Both the position numbers and the translations under genes were made by a program. A model generated the notes under the pieces. It ran no database searches and was not told the DNA's origin. It worked only from the letters and a program-made list of their open reading frames with translations. Positions 16,275 to 23,277 of a stretch of DNA of 25,136 bases are shown one piece after another. The DNA is taken from positions 1 to 25,136 of the forward strand of contig JAISTO010000092.1 in the NCBI GenBank assembly GCA_031272575.1. The letters are read 5' to 3'. Numbering within the stretch: the first letter of the stretch is position 1; each line of letters starts with the position of its first letter. The DNA is from Treponema sp. Its GTDB lineage: Bacteria > Spirochaetota > Spirochaetia > Treponematales > Breznakiellaceae.

Positions 16275-18179
16275 AATGTCCAGGTTCGCGACCGCGAGGG
16301 CGTTTTCTTCGATGAACTCGCGGCGCGGCGCGACCTGCTCGCCCATCAGCGTGGAAAAAATGCGCTCCGCTTCGACCGCGTCGTCCATGTGCACCTGCAT
16401 GATATTGCGGGCGCTCGGGTCCATCGTCGTTTCCCACAGTTGGTCCGGGTTCATTTCGCCCAGACCCTTGTAGCGCTGCACCGCGACCTTCTCCGGGTCT
16501 TTGCCGGTTTCGGCCATGTAGCGGTCTTTTTCCGTGTCGTCGTACGCGTAGCGCACGTACTTGCCGCTCGCGACGCGGTAGAGCGGCGGCATCGCCAGAT
16601 AGACATGGCCGCGCTCGATCAGTTCCGTCATGTAGCGGTAGAAAAAGGTGAGGAGCAGGGTGCGGATATGCGAGCCGTCCACATCAGCATCGGCCATGAT
16701 GATGATTTTATGGTAGCGTATCTTGCCGATGTTGAATTCGGTTCCGCAGCCCGCGCCTATGCTTGCGATGATCGGCTGCAGTTTCTCGTTGGTGATGACC
16801 TTTTCGAGGCGCTGCTTTTCCACGTTCATCATCTTGCCCCAGAGGGACAGGATAGCCTGCGTCTGCCGGTTGCGCCCCATCTTGGCGGAGCCGCCGGCCG
16901 AGTCGCCCTCGACGCTGAAGAGTTCGCAGAGCGCGGGGTCTTTGTCGGAGCAGTCGGCCAGTTTGCCGGGGAGACCGGCGCTGTCCATCGCGTTCTTGCG
17001 CCGGGTCGCGTCCCGCGCCTGACGGGCGGCGATGCGGGCCCGCGCCGCGAGCACGCTCTTCTGCAGCACCGCGTCGATGACCTCGGGGTGCGTGTCCAGG
17101 AAAAGTTCCATCTGCTCGTTGACGAGGGACTCGACGATGCCCTTTACCTCCGAGTTGCCGAGTTTGGCCTTCGTCTGACCCTCGAACTGCGGGTTGGGCA
17201 CCTTCACCGAAAGCACCGCGGTAAGCCCCTCGCGCACGTCATCGCCGGAGAGCGCCTCGTCCAGTTTTTTGACTAATTTTGATTTTTTGAGATATTCGTT
17301 CAGCGTGCGGGTAAGCGCGCTCTTGAAGCCCACCAGATGGGTGCCGCCCTCGCGGGTGTTGATGTCGTTGACAAACGAGTACATTATCTCGCTGTAGCCG
17401 TCGTTGTACTGAATCGCGCACTCCACTTCCACCTCGTCCCTCGTGCCGCTGACGAAGAGGGGCTCGCGGTACAGGACATTTTTCCCTTTATTGAGATATT
17501 CGACAAAACTGACGACCCCGCCTTCAAATTTGAAATTGTGCGTCTTCGGAGTCGAAAGCCGCTCGTCCCGTATCGCTATCTCGAGGCCCTTGTTGAGGAA
17601 GGCCAGTTCCCGCAGGCGGTTGGAGAGGACGTCGAAATTGTAAACGGTGGTTTCGAAGATGGACGAATCCGCCTTCCAGCGGATAATCGTGCCGCGCCGC
17701 TCGGTGGCGCCGGTTTCGCGCGCGGGCCCCTCCGGGATGCCCATTTTGTAGCGCTGCATGAAGACCTTGCCGCCAATGTTGACGGTGGCCTCGCACCATT
17801 CGGAGAGCGCGTTCACCACCGACACGCCGACCCCGTGCAGCCCGCCCGAAACCTTGTAGGACTTCTTGTCAAACTTGCCGCCCGCGTGGAGCCGCGTCAT
17901 CACCAGTTCGAGCGCGCTGACCCCCTCTTCCGGGTGTATGTCCACCGGAATGCCCCGCCCGTCATCCTCGACCCGCACGACATCGTTCCCCTCGAGCACG
18001 ACGAGAATGTGCGCGCAGTGCCCCTGCATGGCCTCGTCTACCGAGTTGTCCACCACCTCGTACACGAGATGGTGAAGCCCGTCAATGCCGGTGGTGCCTA
18101 TGTACATACCCGGCCGCGTCCGCACCGGATCCAGGCCCTTCAACACCTGTATGTTCTGGGCCGTGTAGTTGTTGCTCAT
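16272..18179 (-). CDS. gyrB: DNA gyrase subunit B
   Basis: 635 aa, full length for the short (non-E. coli) form of GyrB. It is the ATPase subunit of gyrase, which with GyrA introduces negative supercoils. The GHKL ATPase shows E41 and N45 in EVVDNSVDEA, DDGRGIPVD and the lid GGLHGVGVSVVNALS. The Toprim part shows E424 in EGDSAGGSA and the metal-binding DADVDG with D497, D499 and D501; PRREFIEENAL is the typical C-terminal signature. ParE is the main alternative, but EGDSAGGSAK with LWGKMMNVEK and the C-terminal NLDI favour GyrB. It stands alone, without gyrA, recF or dnaA. ATG 18179 is set by TATACT six nt upstream; a frame from 18386 is rejected because it reads through the promoter. Confidence 0.93.
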   Translation of the reverse strand: MSNNYTAQNIQVLKGLDPVRTRPGMYIGTTGIDGLHHLVYEVVDNSVDEAMQGHCAHILVVLEGNDVVRVEDDGRGIPVDIHPEEGVSALELVMTRLHAGGKFDKKSYKVSGGLHGVGVSVVNALSEWCEATVNIGGKVFMQRYKMGIPEGPARETGATERRGTIIRWKADSSIFETTVYNFDVLSNRLRELAFLNKGLEIAIRDERLSTPKTHNFKFEGGVVSFVEYLNKGKNVLYREPLFVSGTRDEVEVECAIQYNDGYSEIMYSFVNDINTREGGTHLVGFKSALTRTLNEYLKKSKLVKKLDEALSGDDVREGLTAVLSVKVPNPQFEGQTKAKLGNSEVKGIVESLVNEQMELFLDTHPEVIDAVLQKSVLAARARIAARQARDATRRKNAMDSAGLPGKLADCSDKDPALCELFSVEGDSAGGSAKMGRNRQTQAILSLWGKMMNVEKQRLEKVITNEKLQPIIASIGAGCGTEFNIGKIRYHKIIIMADADVDGSHIRTLLLTFFYRYMTELIERGHVYLAMPPLYRVASGKYVRYAYDDTEKDRYMAETGKDPEKVAVQRYKGLGEMNPDQLWETTMDPSARNIMQVHMDDAVEAERIFSTLMGEQVAPRREFIEENALAVANLDI

Positions 18180-18185
18180 AGGGGG

Positions 18186-18214
18186 AGTATAGCGGATTGC
18201 GGGAAAAGTGACAA
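18186..18214 (-). promoter_or_regulatory. Promoter of gyrB, predicted leaderless
   Basis: On the minus strand, TTGTCA (18214-18209), a 17-nt spacer and TATACT (18191-18186), then CCCCCT and ATG at 18179. The last 15 bases are identical to those before coaD. CCCC lies immediately upstream of the -35 box. Confidence 0.8.
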
Positions 18215-18286
18215 GGGGGCGGGGGAGGCGCAGCCGCTTGGGGTGCGTGGCGCGTGGGAGCGAACGGAGGGCGGGGCGCGGACGGT

Positions 18287-18391
18287 GGAAAGTGGACGGT
18301 GGAGGGAGTGGTTCACCGGTCTCTCGTACTACCGGTATGCATGAATTGCTACGCAAGACTTTCGCACAACCGCCTCCACCGTCCATTTTCC
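18287..18391. repeat. Long-spaced inverted repeat in the gyrB upstream region
   Basis: The 313-bp gap 18180-18492 has no gene I can support. It contains 19-bp arms at 18287-18305 and 18373-18391 that are inverted copies with one mismatch, separated by 67 nt. Inside the loop ACCGGT occurs twice (18315-18320 and 18331-18336). The left arm also contains a direct repeat of GACGGTGGA (18281-18289 and 18295-18303). The structure may be a small mobile-element remnant or an RNA hairpin. From about 18430 the sequence becomes AT-rich, probably the promoter of the next gene. Confidence 0.6.
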
Positions 18392-18492
18392 CCCCTAATT
18401 CCTAATCCCTCCCCCCTTCCCCCCCACTGGACACTTTTATTCATTTATTGTAACATATCAATATCTTTTGAAAGAAAAATACGGAGGTTTTC

Positions 18493-19980
18493 ATGACCAA
18501 TATACCGGGCGTCAAACTGGGGCTTATCGCGGTATCGCGCGACTGCTTTGTCAGGACGCTTTCTGAAAGCAGGCGGGGCGCGGTTGCGGCGGCCTGCGCC
18601 CGCAAGGGGCTTGCCCTATTCGAGGCAAAAACGACCGTCGAAAACGAGCGGGATATGCTGCGGGCGGTGGACGAGGTAAAGAACGCGGGCTGCAACGCGC
18701 TTGTCGTGTTTTTGGGGAACTTCGGCCCGGAAACGCCGGAGACGCTTATCGCGGCGCGGTTTTCCGGCCCGGTGCTCTACGCGGCCGCCGCGGAAGACCG
18801 CGACCTGGTGGACGGGAGGGGGGACGCGTACTGCGGTATGCTGAACTGCTCCTACAACCTCGGCCTCCGCCGCCTCAAGGCCGTCATCCCCGAGTACCCC
18901 GTCGGCACCGCGGACGAGGTCGCCGGCATGATCGCGGACTTTGTCCCGGTGGCGCGCGCGCTCATCGGGCTTGCGTCCCTCAAGATGATCACCTTTGGGC
19001 CCCGGCCCCAGGACTTCTTCGCGTGCAACGCGCCCATCAAGGGCCTCTACGACATCGGCGTCGAAATCGAAGAGAACTCCGAACTCGACCTCCTCGAGGC
19101 CTTCAACGCGCACAAGGATGACGCGCGCATAGCGGGCTTGGCGCGCGAGATGGCCGCGGAACTCGAGGCGGGGAACAATTTCCCCGACCTGCTCCCGAAG
19201 GCCGCGCAGTTGGAACTGACCCTGCTCGACTGGGCAGAGGAGCACAAGGGCGCGCGGGATTATGTCGCGTTTGCGAACAAGTGCTGGCCCGCGTTCCCCA
19301 AGGCCTTCGGCCTTACCCCCTGCTATGTGAACAGCCGGCTCGCGTCCCGCGGCATACCCGTGGCCTGCGAGGTGGACATCTACGGGGGCCTCAGCGAGTA
19401 CATCGGCACGTGCATCACCGAAGACGCGGTCACCCTGCTCGATATTAACAACACGGTGCCGGCGAGTCTCTTCAGCAAGGAGATCGCGGGCAAGTACCCC
19501 TACGGCCCCAGCGATGTGTTTATGGGCTTTCACTGCGGGAACACGCCGCTCTGCAAACTCCGCAAAGAGACGAACACGGGCCTCAAGTACCAGTTGATAA
19601 TGAACCGCACGGTCGAAAACGGCGCCCCCCCCAATGTCACGCGGGGGACCCTCGAAGGCGCGATTATCCCGGGGGATATCACCTTCTACCGGCTCCATGC
19701 CGGCTCGGACGGCGCGCTGCAGGCCTATGTCGCGCAGGGCGAGGTGCTGCCGGCCGCGCCCGGCTCCTTCGGCGGCATCGGCATCTTCGCGATCCCGCAG
19801 ATGGCGCGCTTCTACCGCCATGTGCTCATAGCCAAACGCTTCCCCCACCACGGCGCGGTCGCGTTCGGCAAGGCCGGCCGGCAGATCTTCACCCTTTTCG
19901 ACTACCTCGGCGTTGAAGACATCGGCTTCAACCGGCCCGCGGGCAGCCTCTACCCGCGGGAGAACCCGTTTAGCGCTTAA
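18493..19980 (+). CDS. L-fucose/L-arabinose isomerase family protein
   Basis: 495 aa. It resembles the sugar-isomerase fold shared by L-fucose and L-arabinose isomerases: an N-terminal part LGLIAVSRDCF and ALVVFLGNFGPE, a middle part ITFGPRPQDFFACNAPIKGLYDIGVEIEE, and a C-terminal part CEVDIYGGLSEYIG, MGFHCGNTP and FYRLHAGSDG. The acidic residues in EENSE and CEVD and the histidine in GFHCGNT are the likely metal-binding site. Members of this group convert aldoses to ketoses, but many are annotated only as 'isomerase-like'. No kinase or aldolase gene adjoins, so the substrate is unknown. ATG 18493 follows CGGAGG, 5 nt away. It is a single-gene unit, with a hairpin 16 nt after the stop. Confidence 0.85.
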   Translation: MTNIPGVKLGLIAVSRDCFVRTLSESRRGAVAAACARKGLALFEAKTTVENERDMLRAVDEVKNAGCNALVVFLGNFGPETPETLIAARFSGPVLYAAAAEDRDLVDGRGDAYCGMLNCSYNLGLRRLKAVIPEYPVGTADEVAGMIADFVPVARALIGLASLKMITFGPRPQDFFACNAPIKGLYDIGVEIEENSELDLLEAFNAHKDDARIAGLAREMAAELEAGNNFPDLLPKAAQLELTLLDWAEEHKGARDYVAFANKCWPAFPKAFGLTPCYVNSRLASRGIPVACEVDIYGGLSEYIGTCITEDAVTLLDINNTVPASLFSKEIAGKYPYGPSDVFMGFHCGNTPLCKLRKETNTGLKYQLIMNRTVENGAPPNVTRGTLEGAIIPGDITFYRLHAGSDGALQAYVAQGEVLPAAPGSFGGIGIFAIPQMARFYRHVLIAKRFPHHGAVAFGKAGRQIFTLFDYLGVEDIGFNRPAGSLYPRENPFSA

Positions 19981-19995
19981 GGAATGGGGGGAGGG

Positions 19996-20031
19996 GGGAT
20001 GCGGCATTACTCCCCCCCACTCCCGCATCCC
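19996..20031 (+). terminator. Terminator-like hairpin after the isomerase-like gene
   Basis: GGGATGCGG (19996-20004) pairs exactly with CCGCATCCC (20023-20031), with an 18-nt C-rich loop. There is no T-run. The right arm ends one base before the -35 box of adk, so the structure separates the two units. Confidence 0.5.
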
Positions 20032-20060
20032 TTGACCTGATCGCGAAAAAACGTTAGACT
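20032..20060 (+). promoter_or_regulatory. Promoter of adk
   Basis: TTGACC (20032-20037), a 17-nt spacer and TAGACT (20055-20060). The start of transcription should be near 20067, giving a leader of about 12 nt that holds AAGGAG (20068-20073), so adk is not leaderless. Confidence 0.7.
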
Positions 20061-20078
20061 CTCCGGCAAGGAGACAGT

Positions 20079-20714
20079 ATGAATTTCATTTTTCTCGGCC
20101 CTCCCGGGGCGGGCAAGGGCACTCTTGCCGCGCGGGCGGTGTCCTTTTTGAAAATCCCGCACATAAGCACGGGGGCCATTTTTCGCGCCGCCATAGGGGC
20201 CAGAAGTCCGTTGGGGCTTAAGGTGAAGGCGATCATTGACGCGGGCAAACTCGTCGATGACGAAACAACCGTCGCGCTCGTGCAGGAGCGCCTCGCGGCG
20301 CCTGACGCGCAGGCGGGCTACATCCTGGACGGGTTCCCCCGCACCATTCCGCAGGCCGAGGCGCTTGCCGGTTTTTCGCGGGTCGACAAGGTCATCAATT
20401 TTGATATTTCCGACGCGGGCGTACTCGAGCGCCTCGGAGGGCGGAGGGTGTGCCGCGGCTGCGGGCATAACTTTCATGTCACCTTTGATCCGCCCGCGCA
20501 GGACGGCCTCTGCGTCCACTGCGGCGGCGAGGTCTATATCCGCGACGACGACAAGAGCGAGGCGGTGCAGAAGCGCCTCGAGGTCTACCGCGCGCAGACC
20601 GCCCCCCTGATCGGCTACTACCGCGAAAAGGGCCTGCTCTACGATATAGACGCCAGCCCCGGCATCGAAAGCATGCTGTCAGATTTCAAAAAACTGACAG
20701 GCTCAGGCTGTTAG
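20079..20714 (+). CDS. adk: Adenylate kinase
   Basis: 211 aa, the long form of adenylate kinase, interconverting ATP + AMP and two ADP. The P-loop GPPGAGKG is at residues 7-14. DGFPRT is the conserved CORE/NMP signature. The LID domain carries four cysteines, C125, C128, C145 and C148 (CRGC and CVHC), the zinc-binding set found in Gram-positive and some other bacteria. ATG 20079 lies 5 nt after AAGGAG. The stop TAG overlaps the coaD stop by 4 bp (20711-20714), so the genes meet tail-to-tail. Confidence 0.96.
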   Translation: MNFIFLGPPGAGKGTLAARAVSFLKIPHISTGAIFRAAIGARSPLGLKVKAIIDAGKLVDDETTVALVQERLAAPDAQAGYILDGFPRTIPQAEALAGFSRVDKVINFDISDAGVLERLGGRRVCRGCGHNFHVTFDPPAQDGLCVHCGGEVYIRDDDKSEAVQKRLEVYRAQTAPLIGYYREKGLLYDIDASPGIESMLSDFKKLTGSGC

Positions 20715-21211
20715 GGTGATACGTCCGCCGCTTTCTCCCCGAACTTCGCCTTGAGCGCGTCCGACACCAGGCCGGGCACCATCGCGGAAACATCACCATG
20801 AAACGAGGCCAGTTCTTTTATTGACGAGGAGCGCAGCACGAAGTACTTGGGGTCCGTCACCATAAAGAGCGTTTCAATGTGCGGGTAGAGCGATTTGTTC
20901 ATCATGGACAACTCAAACTCGTAGGAGAAGTCGTCCACGCCGCGCACCCCCCGCACGAGGACCGGTATACCCTCCTGCTTCATGTAGTCCACTATGAGCG
21001 AGTCCCAGAGCACGACCGACACGTTGCCCCAGGGCCGCGTGAGTTCCCGCATCATCGCGAGGCGCTCCTCCGCGGAAAAGAGGTAGCGCTTTTGCCGGTT
21101 TTCGGCCACGATGACGATGAGCGCGTCGAAGAGGCTCGACGCCCGCTCGATAATGTTGATATGCCCCAGCGTCGCGGGATCGAAGGATCCGGGGAGCACC
21201 GCCTTGAACAT
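20711..21211 (-). CDS. coaD: Pantetheine-phosphate adenylyltransferase
   Basis: 166 aa, the usual length of CoaD. It makes dephospho-CoA from 4'-phosphopantetheine and ATP, the fourth step of CoA synthesis. The N-terminal nucleotidyltransferase motif is PGSFDPATLGH (TLGH, residues 14-17). Other typical segments are VVLWDSLIVDYM, RGVRGVDDFSYEFELSMMN and VLRSSSIKELASFHGDVS. ATG 21211 is chosen since TATACT lies exactly six nt before it; the longer frame to 21229 would begin inside the promoter. No Shine-Dalgarno sequence. It is divergent from purM, 77 bp apart. Confidence 0.95.
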   Translation of the reverse strand: MFKAVLPGSFDPATLGHINIIERASSLFDALIVIVAENRQKRYLFSAEERLAMMRELTRPWGNVSVVLWDSLIVDYMKQEGIPVLVRGVRGVDDFSYEFELSMMNKSLYPHIETLFMVTDPKYFVLRSSSIKELASFHGDVSAMVPGLVSDALKAKFGEKAADVSP

Positions 21212-21217
21212 AGGGGG

Positions 21218-21246
21218 AGTATAGGGCATACGGCGTGGTTGTGCAA
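21218..21246 (-). promoter_or_regulatory. Promoter of coaD, predicted leaderless
   Basis: On the minus strand, TTGCAC (21246-21241), a 17-nt spacer and TATACT (21223-21218), then CCCCCT and ATG. CCCC precedes the -35 box. The -35 boxes of coaD and purM are 7 bp apart and point away from each other, so one polymerase may exclude the other. Confidence 0.78.
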
Positions 21247-21253
21247 GGGGTCA

Positions 21254-21282
21254 TTGACTTTCCCCCCCGCATCCGCTATACT
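21254..21282 (+). promoter_or_regulatory. Promoter of purMN, predicted leaderless
   Basis: TTGACT (21254-21259), a 17-nt spacer and TATACT (21277-21282), then CTCCCC and ATG at 21289. No Shine-Dalgarno sequence. I do not see an obvious purine riboswitch, and there would be no leader to hold one. Confidence 0.8.
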
Positions 21283-21288
21283 CTCCCC

Positions 21289-22551
21289 ATGAACTACGAC
21301 CAATCAGGCGTACACATACAAGAAGGCTACCGCGCGGTCGCGCGGTACCGCGATCTCGCGGCCGGCACCGCCACGGATGCGGTGCTCAACCGCATAGGCA
21401 GTTTCGCGGGGCTCTTCAGCCTCAAGGCCCTCCTCGAGGCGGGCGCGGGGATGAGCGATCCGGTGCTCGTCTCCGGCACTGACGGCGTGGGCACCAAACT
21501 CGCGATCGCGTTCGCGCTCAAAAAGTACGACACCGTGGGCATAGACTGCGTGGCCATGTGCGTCAACGACATCCTCTGCCACGGCGCGCGGCCCCTCTTC
21601 TTTCTCGACTACCTCGCGTGCGGTGCCCTCGACGCTGATGTCGCGGCCGCGCTCGTCAGCGGGGTGGCCGCCGGCTGCCGCGAATCCGGCTGCGCGCTCA
21701 TAGGCGGCGAGACCGCCGAGATGCCCGGCTTTTACGCTGACGGCATCTACGACATCGCCGGCTTCGCCTGCGGCCTCGTCGACCGCGCACGCATCATCGA
21801 CGGCAGCGCCATCCGCGCGGGCGACGCGCTCGTGGGCCTCGCGTCCTCCGGCCCCCACTCGAACGGCTTCAGCCTTATCCGCGCGGTACTCCCCCGCCTG
21901 GACGAGGACTTCGGCGGCCTGCCCCTGGGCCGCGCGCTCCTCGAGCCGACCCGCCTCTACCCCCGGCCGGTCCTCGCGCTCGCGTCCCGCCTCCCCATCC
22001 ACGGCATGGCGCATATCACCGGCGGCGGTTTTTTCGAAAACATTCCGCGCATGTTCTTTATGAGGGGGGGAGCCCCCCCCCTCGCTGCGAACGGCGCGGG
22101 AATCTCCCCCGTGGGGGCGAATAATTATTCGCCCCCACCCCGCCCCTCCGCGCCGTTCTCTGCTCCCCCCCCCAGCGGGGGGGAAGCGATAGTTCCAATC
22201 GATCCCCCCCGCAACGCCCCCCCACTATTCCGGGCGGTCATCCATGGGGGCTCCTGGGCGCTCCCGCCGATCTTCAGCCGCATCGCGGCGGGGGTTGCGG
22301 GCCTTCCGCTCGAAGGCGCCGCCGCGCAGGAGGCGGGCGCGCGGCTCCTCGCCTCCGACGAGGCCCTGCGGCGCCTCATGTACAACACCTTCAACATGGG
22401 CATAGGCCTGGTCCTCGCGCTCGCGCCCGCCGACGCCCGCGCGGCCATCGACTATCTCGACAGCCAGGGCTTCCCCGCCTTCGAGATAGGCCATGTCGAA
22501 GAGGCCGCGCGCTCCCCCGGCACGGGCGAGGAGGGTATCCGCTTTGAATAG
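21289..22551 (+). CDS. purM: Phosphoribosylformylglycinamidine cyclo-ligase with an insertion
   Basis: 420 aa, against about 345 for typical PurM (AIR synthetase, fifth step of purine synthesis). Motifs: GTDGVGTKLA (63-72), CVNDILCHGARPLFFLDY, GGETAEMPG, SSGPHSNGFSLIR, HITGGGFFENIPR and YNTFNMGIG. The extra length is mostly a Pro/Gly/Ala-rich block, residues about 258-312, between ENIPRMFF and AVIHGGSW, exactly where normal PurM has only a few residues. Its DNA is a nest of palindromes (see 22060-22224). A second, smaller expansion lies before RLMYNTFN. The frame stays open and the rest is well conserved, so the enzyme is probably functional, with an extruded loop. ATG 21289 is set by the promoter six nt upstream. 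The end overlaps the probable purN start by 8 bp. Confidence 0.93.
   Translation: MNYDQSGVHIQEGYRAVARYRDLAAGTATDAVLNRIGSFAGLFSLKALLEAGAGMSDPVLVSGTDGVGTKLAIAFALKKYDTVGIDCVAMCVNDILCHGARPLFFLDYLACGALDADVAAALVSGVAAGCRESGCALIGGETAEMPGFYADGIYDIAGFACGLVDRARIIDGSAIRAGDALVGLASSGPHSNGFSLIRAVLPRLDEDFGGLPLGRALLEPTRLYPRPVLALASRLPIHGMAHITGGGFFENIPRMFFMRGGAPPLAANGAGISPVGANNYSPPPRPSAPFSAPPPSGGEAIVPIDPPRNAPPLFRAVIHGGSWALPPIFSRIAAGVAGLPLEGAAAQEAGARLLASDEALRRLMYNTFNMGIGLVLALAPADARAAIDYLDSQGFPAFEIGHVEEAARSPGTGEEGIRFE
22060..22224. repeat. Palindromic element inserted in frame in purM
   Basis: Edges are estimated by comparing the protein with normal PurM. The centre is a perfect 28-bp palindrome (22111-22138, half-site GTGGGGGCGAATAA). 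Outer arms GAACGGCGCGG (22089-22099) and CCGCGCCGTTC (22148-22158) enclose it. Flanking hairpins are GAGGGGGGG with CCCCCCCTC (22062-22083) and GCGGGGGGGA with TCCCCCCCGC (22175-22212). Homopolymers of nine C lie at 22073-22081 and 22165-22173. Palindromes with a GGGGCGAAT/ATTCGCCCC core occur as REP-type repeats in various genomes, to my recollection. In-frame palindromic elements in genes are known from Rickettsia. Confidence 0.75.
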
Positions 22552-23188
22552 ACCCCCCGACGACAGCGGCAAAGTGCGCGTCATGGTGCTCGTCTCCGGG
22601 AAAGGCAGCAATATGCAGGCCCTCCTCGACGCGGAGCAGGAGGGCCGCCTGGGGAACGCGCACATCGCGTCCGTCCTCGCCGACCGCCTGGGAACCTTCG
22701 CGGTCGATCGCATGAAAACCCCGGGGGTTCGGGTGTACATCGAGACGCTCCGCCTCAGCCTCCCCAAAGACGCGCGCCTCAAGGCGCTCTCCGACGCCAT
22801 CCTCATGTACTGCAAGTACGAGCGCATCGACCTTATCGTACTGGCGGGCTTTCTCTCCATCCTGCAAGGGGATATCCTTCATGTCTACCAGGGCCGGATC
22901 ATCAACCTGCACCCGTCACTCCTGCCAAAGTACGGGGGGCCGGGTATGTACGGCGCGCGCGTACACGAGGCGGTACTCGCCGCGGGCGAGCGGGAGTCAG
23001 GCTGCACCGTCCACTTCGTCGACGAGGGCACCGACACCGGCCCCATCATCCTCCAGCGCAAAGTCCCGGTCCTCCCCAACGACACCCCCGACACCCTCGC
23101 GGCCCGCATCCACCCCGAAGAGCACATTGCGCTGGTAGAAGCCGTGCGGCGCGTCAGTAATGAGCAGGGCTGCCTCCAAAGGGCATAA
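22544..23188 (+). CDS. purN: Phosphoribosylglycinamide formyltransferase
   Basis: 214 aa from the TTG chosen here. It transfers a formyl group from 10-formyl-tetrahydrofolate to GAR, third step of purine synthesis. Motifs: VLVSGKGSNMQALL at the N-terminus (phosphate-binding), LIVLAGFLSIL, the catalytic INLHPSLLPKYGG with Asn and His, and VHFVDEGTDTGPIILQ with the catalytic Asp. TTG at 22544 is favoured because GAGGAGG (22528-22534) lies 9 nt upstream and the frame overlaps the purM stop by 8 bp. Alternatives are ATG at 22493, which would overlap purM by 59 bp, GTG at 22574 and ATG at 22583. It forms an operon with purM. An interspersed repeat begins at the stop codon. Confidence 0.92.
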   Translation: MNRPPDDSGKVRVMVLVSGKGSNMQALLDAEQEGRLGNAHIASVLADRLGTFAVDRMKTPGVRVYIETLRLSLPKDARLKALSDAILMYCKYERIDLIVLAGFLSILQGDILHVYQGRIINLHPSLLPKYGGPGMYGARVHEAVLAAGERESGCTVHFVDEGTDTGPIILQRKVPVLPNDTPDTLAARIHPEEHIALVEAVRRVSNEQGCLQRA

Positions 23189-23227
23189 ACCGCGGAGTGA
23201 CGGTGCTGTACAAGCCTCGGAGTGACG
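23186..23227 (+). repeat. Interspersed two-unit repeat, copy B
   Basis: TAAACCGCGGAGTGACGG (23186-23203) and ACAAGCCTCGGAGTGACG (23210-23227) match the two halves of copy A at 227-266 with one and two mismatches. The first three bases are the purN stop codon, so the element may have been inserted at, or supplied, the end of the gene. Between here and 23277 I see nothing else of note. Confidence 0.7.
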
Positions 23228-23277
23228 CTTGACACTTCCCTTAACTTTGTTGACAGGGGGAGACCGGGGGATACGCG

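Noticed and set aside
18616..20028. 470-codon open frame on the minus strand
   Set aside because: It is the shadow of the isomerase-like gene, rich in Arg, Ala and Gly, with no family motifs.
21235..21288. In-frame extension of PurM upstream of ATG 21289
   Set aside because: The extra codons read through the -35 and -10 boxes and are not part of the PurM family.
23229..23270. TTGACA after purN as a possible promoter
   Set aside because: There is no -10 box at 16-19 nt and no gene in this direction; the next gene is on the other strand.
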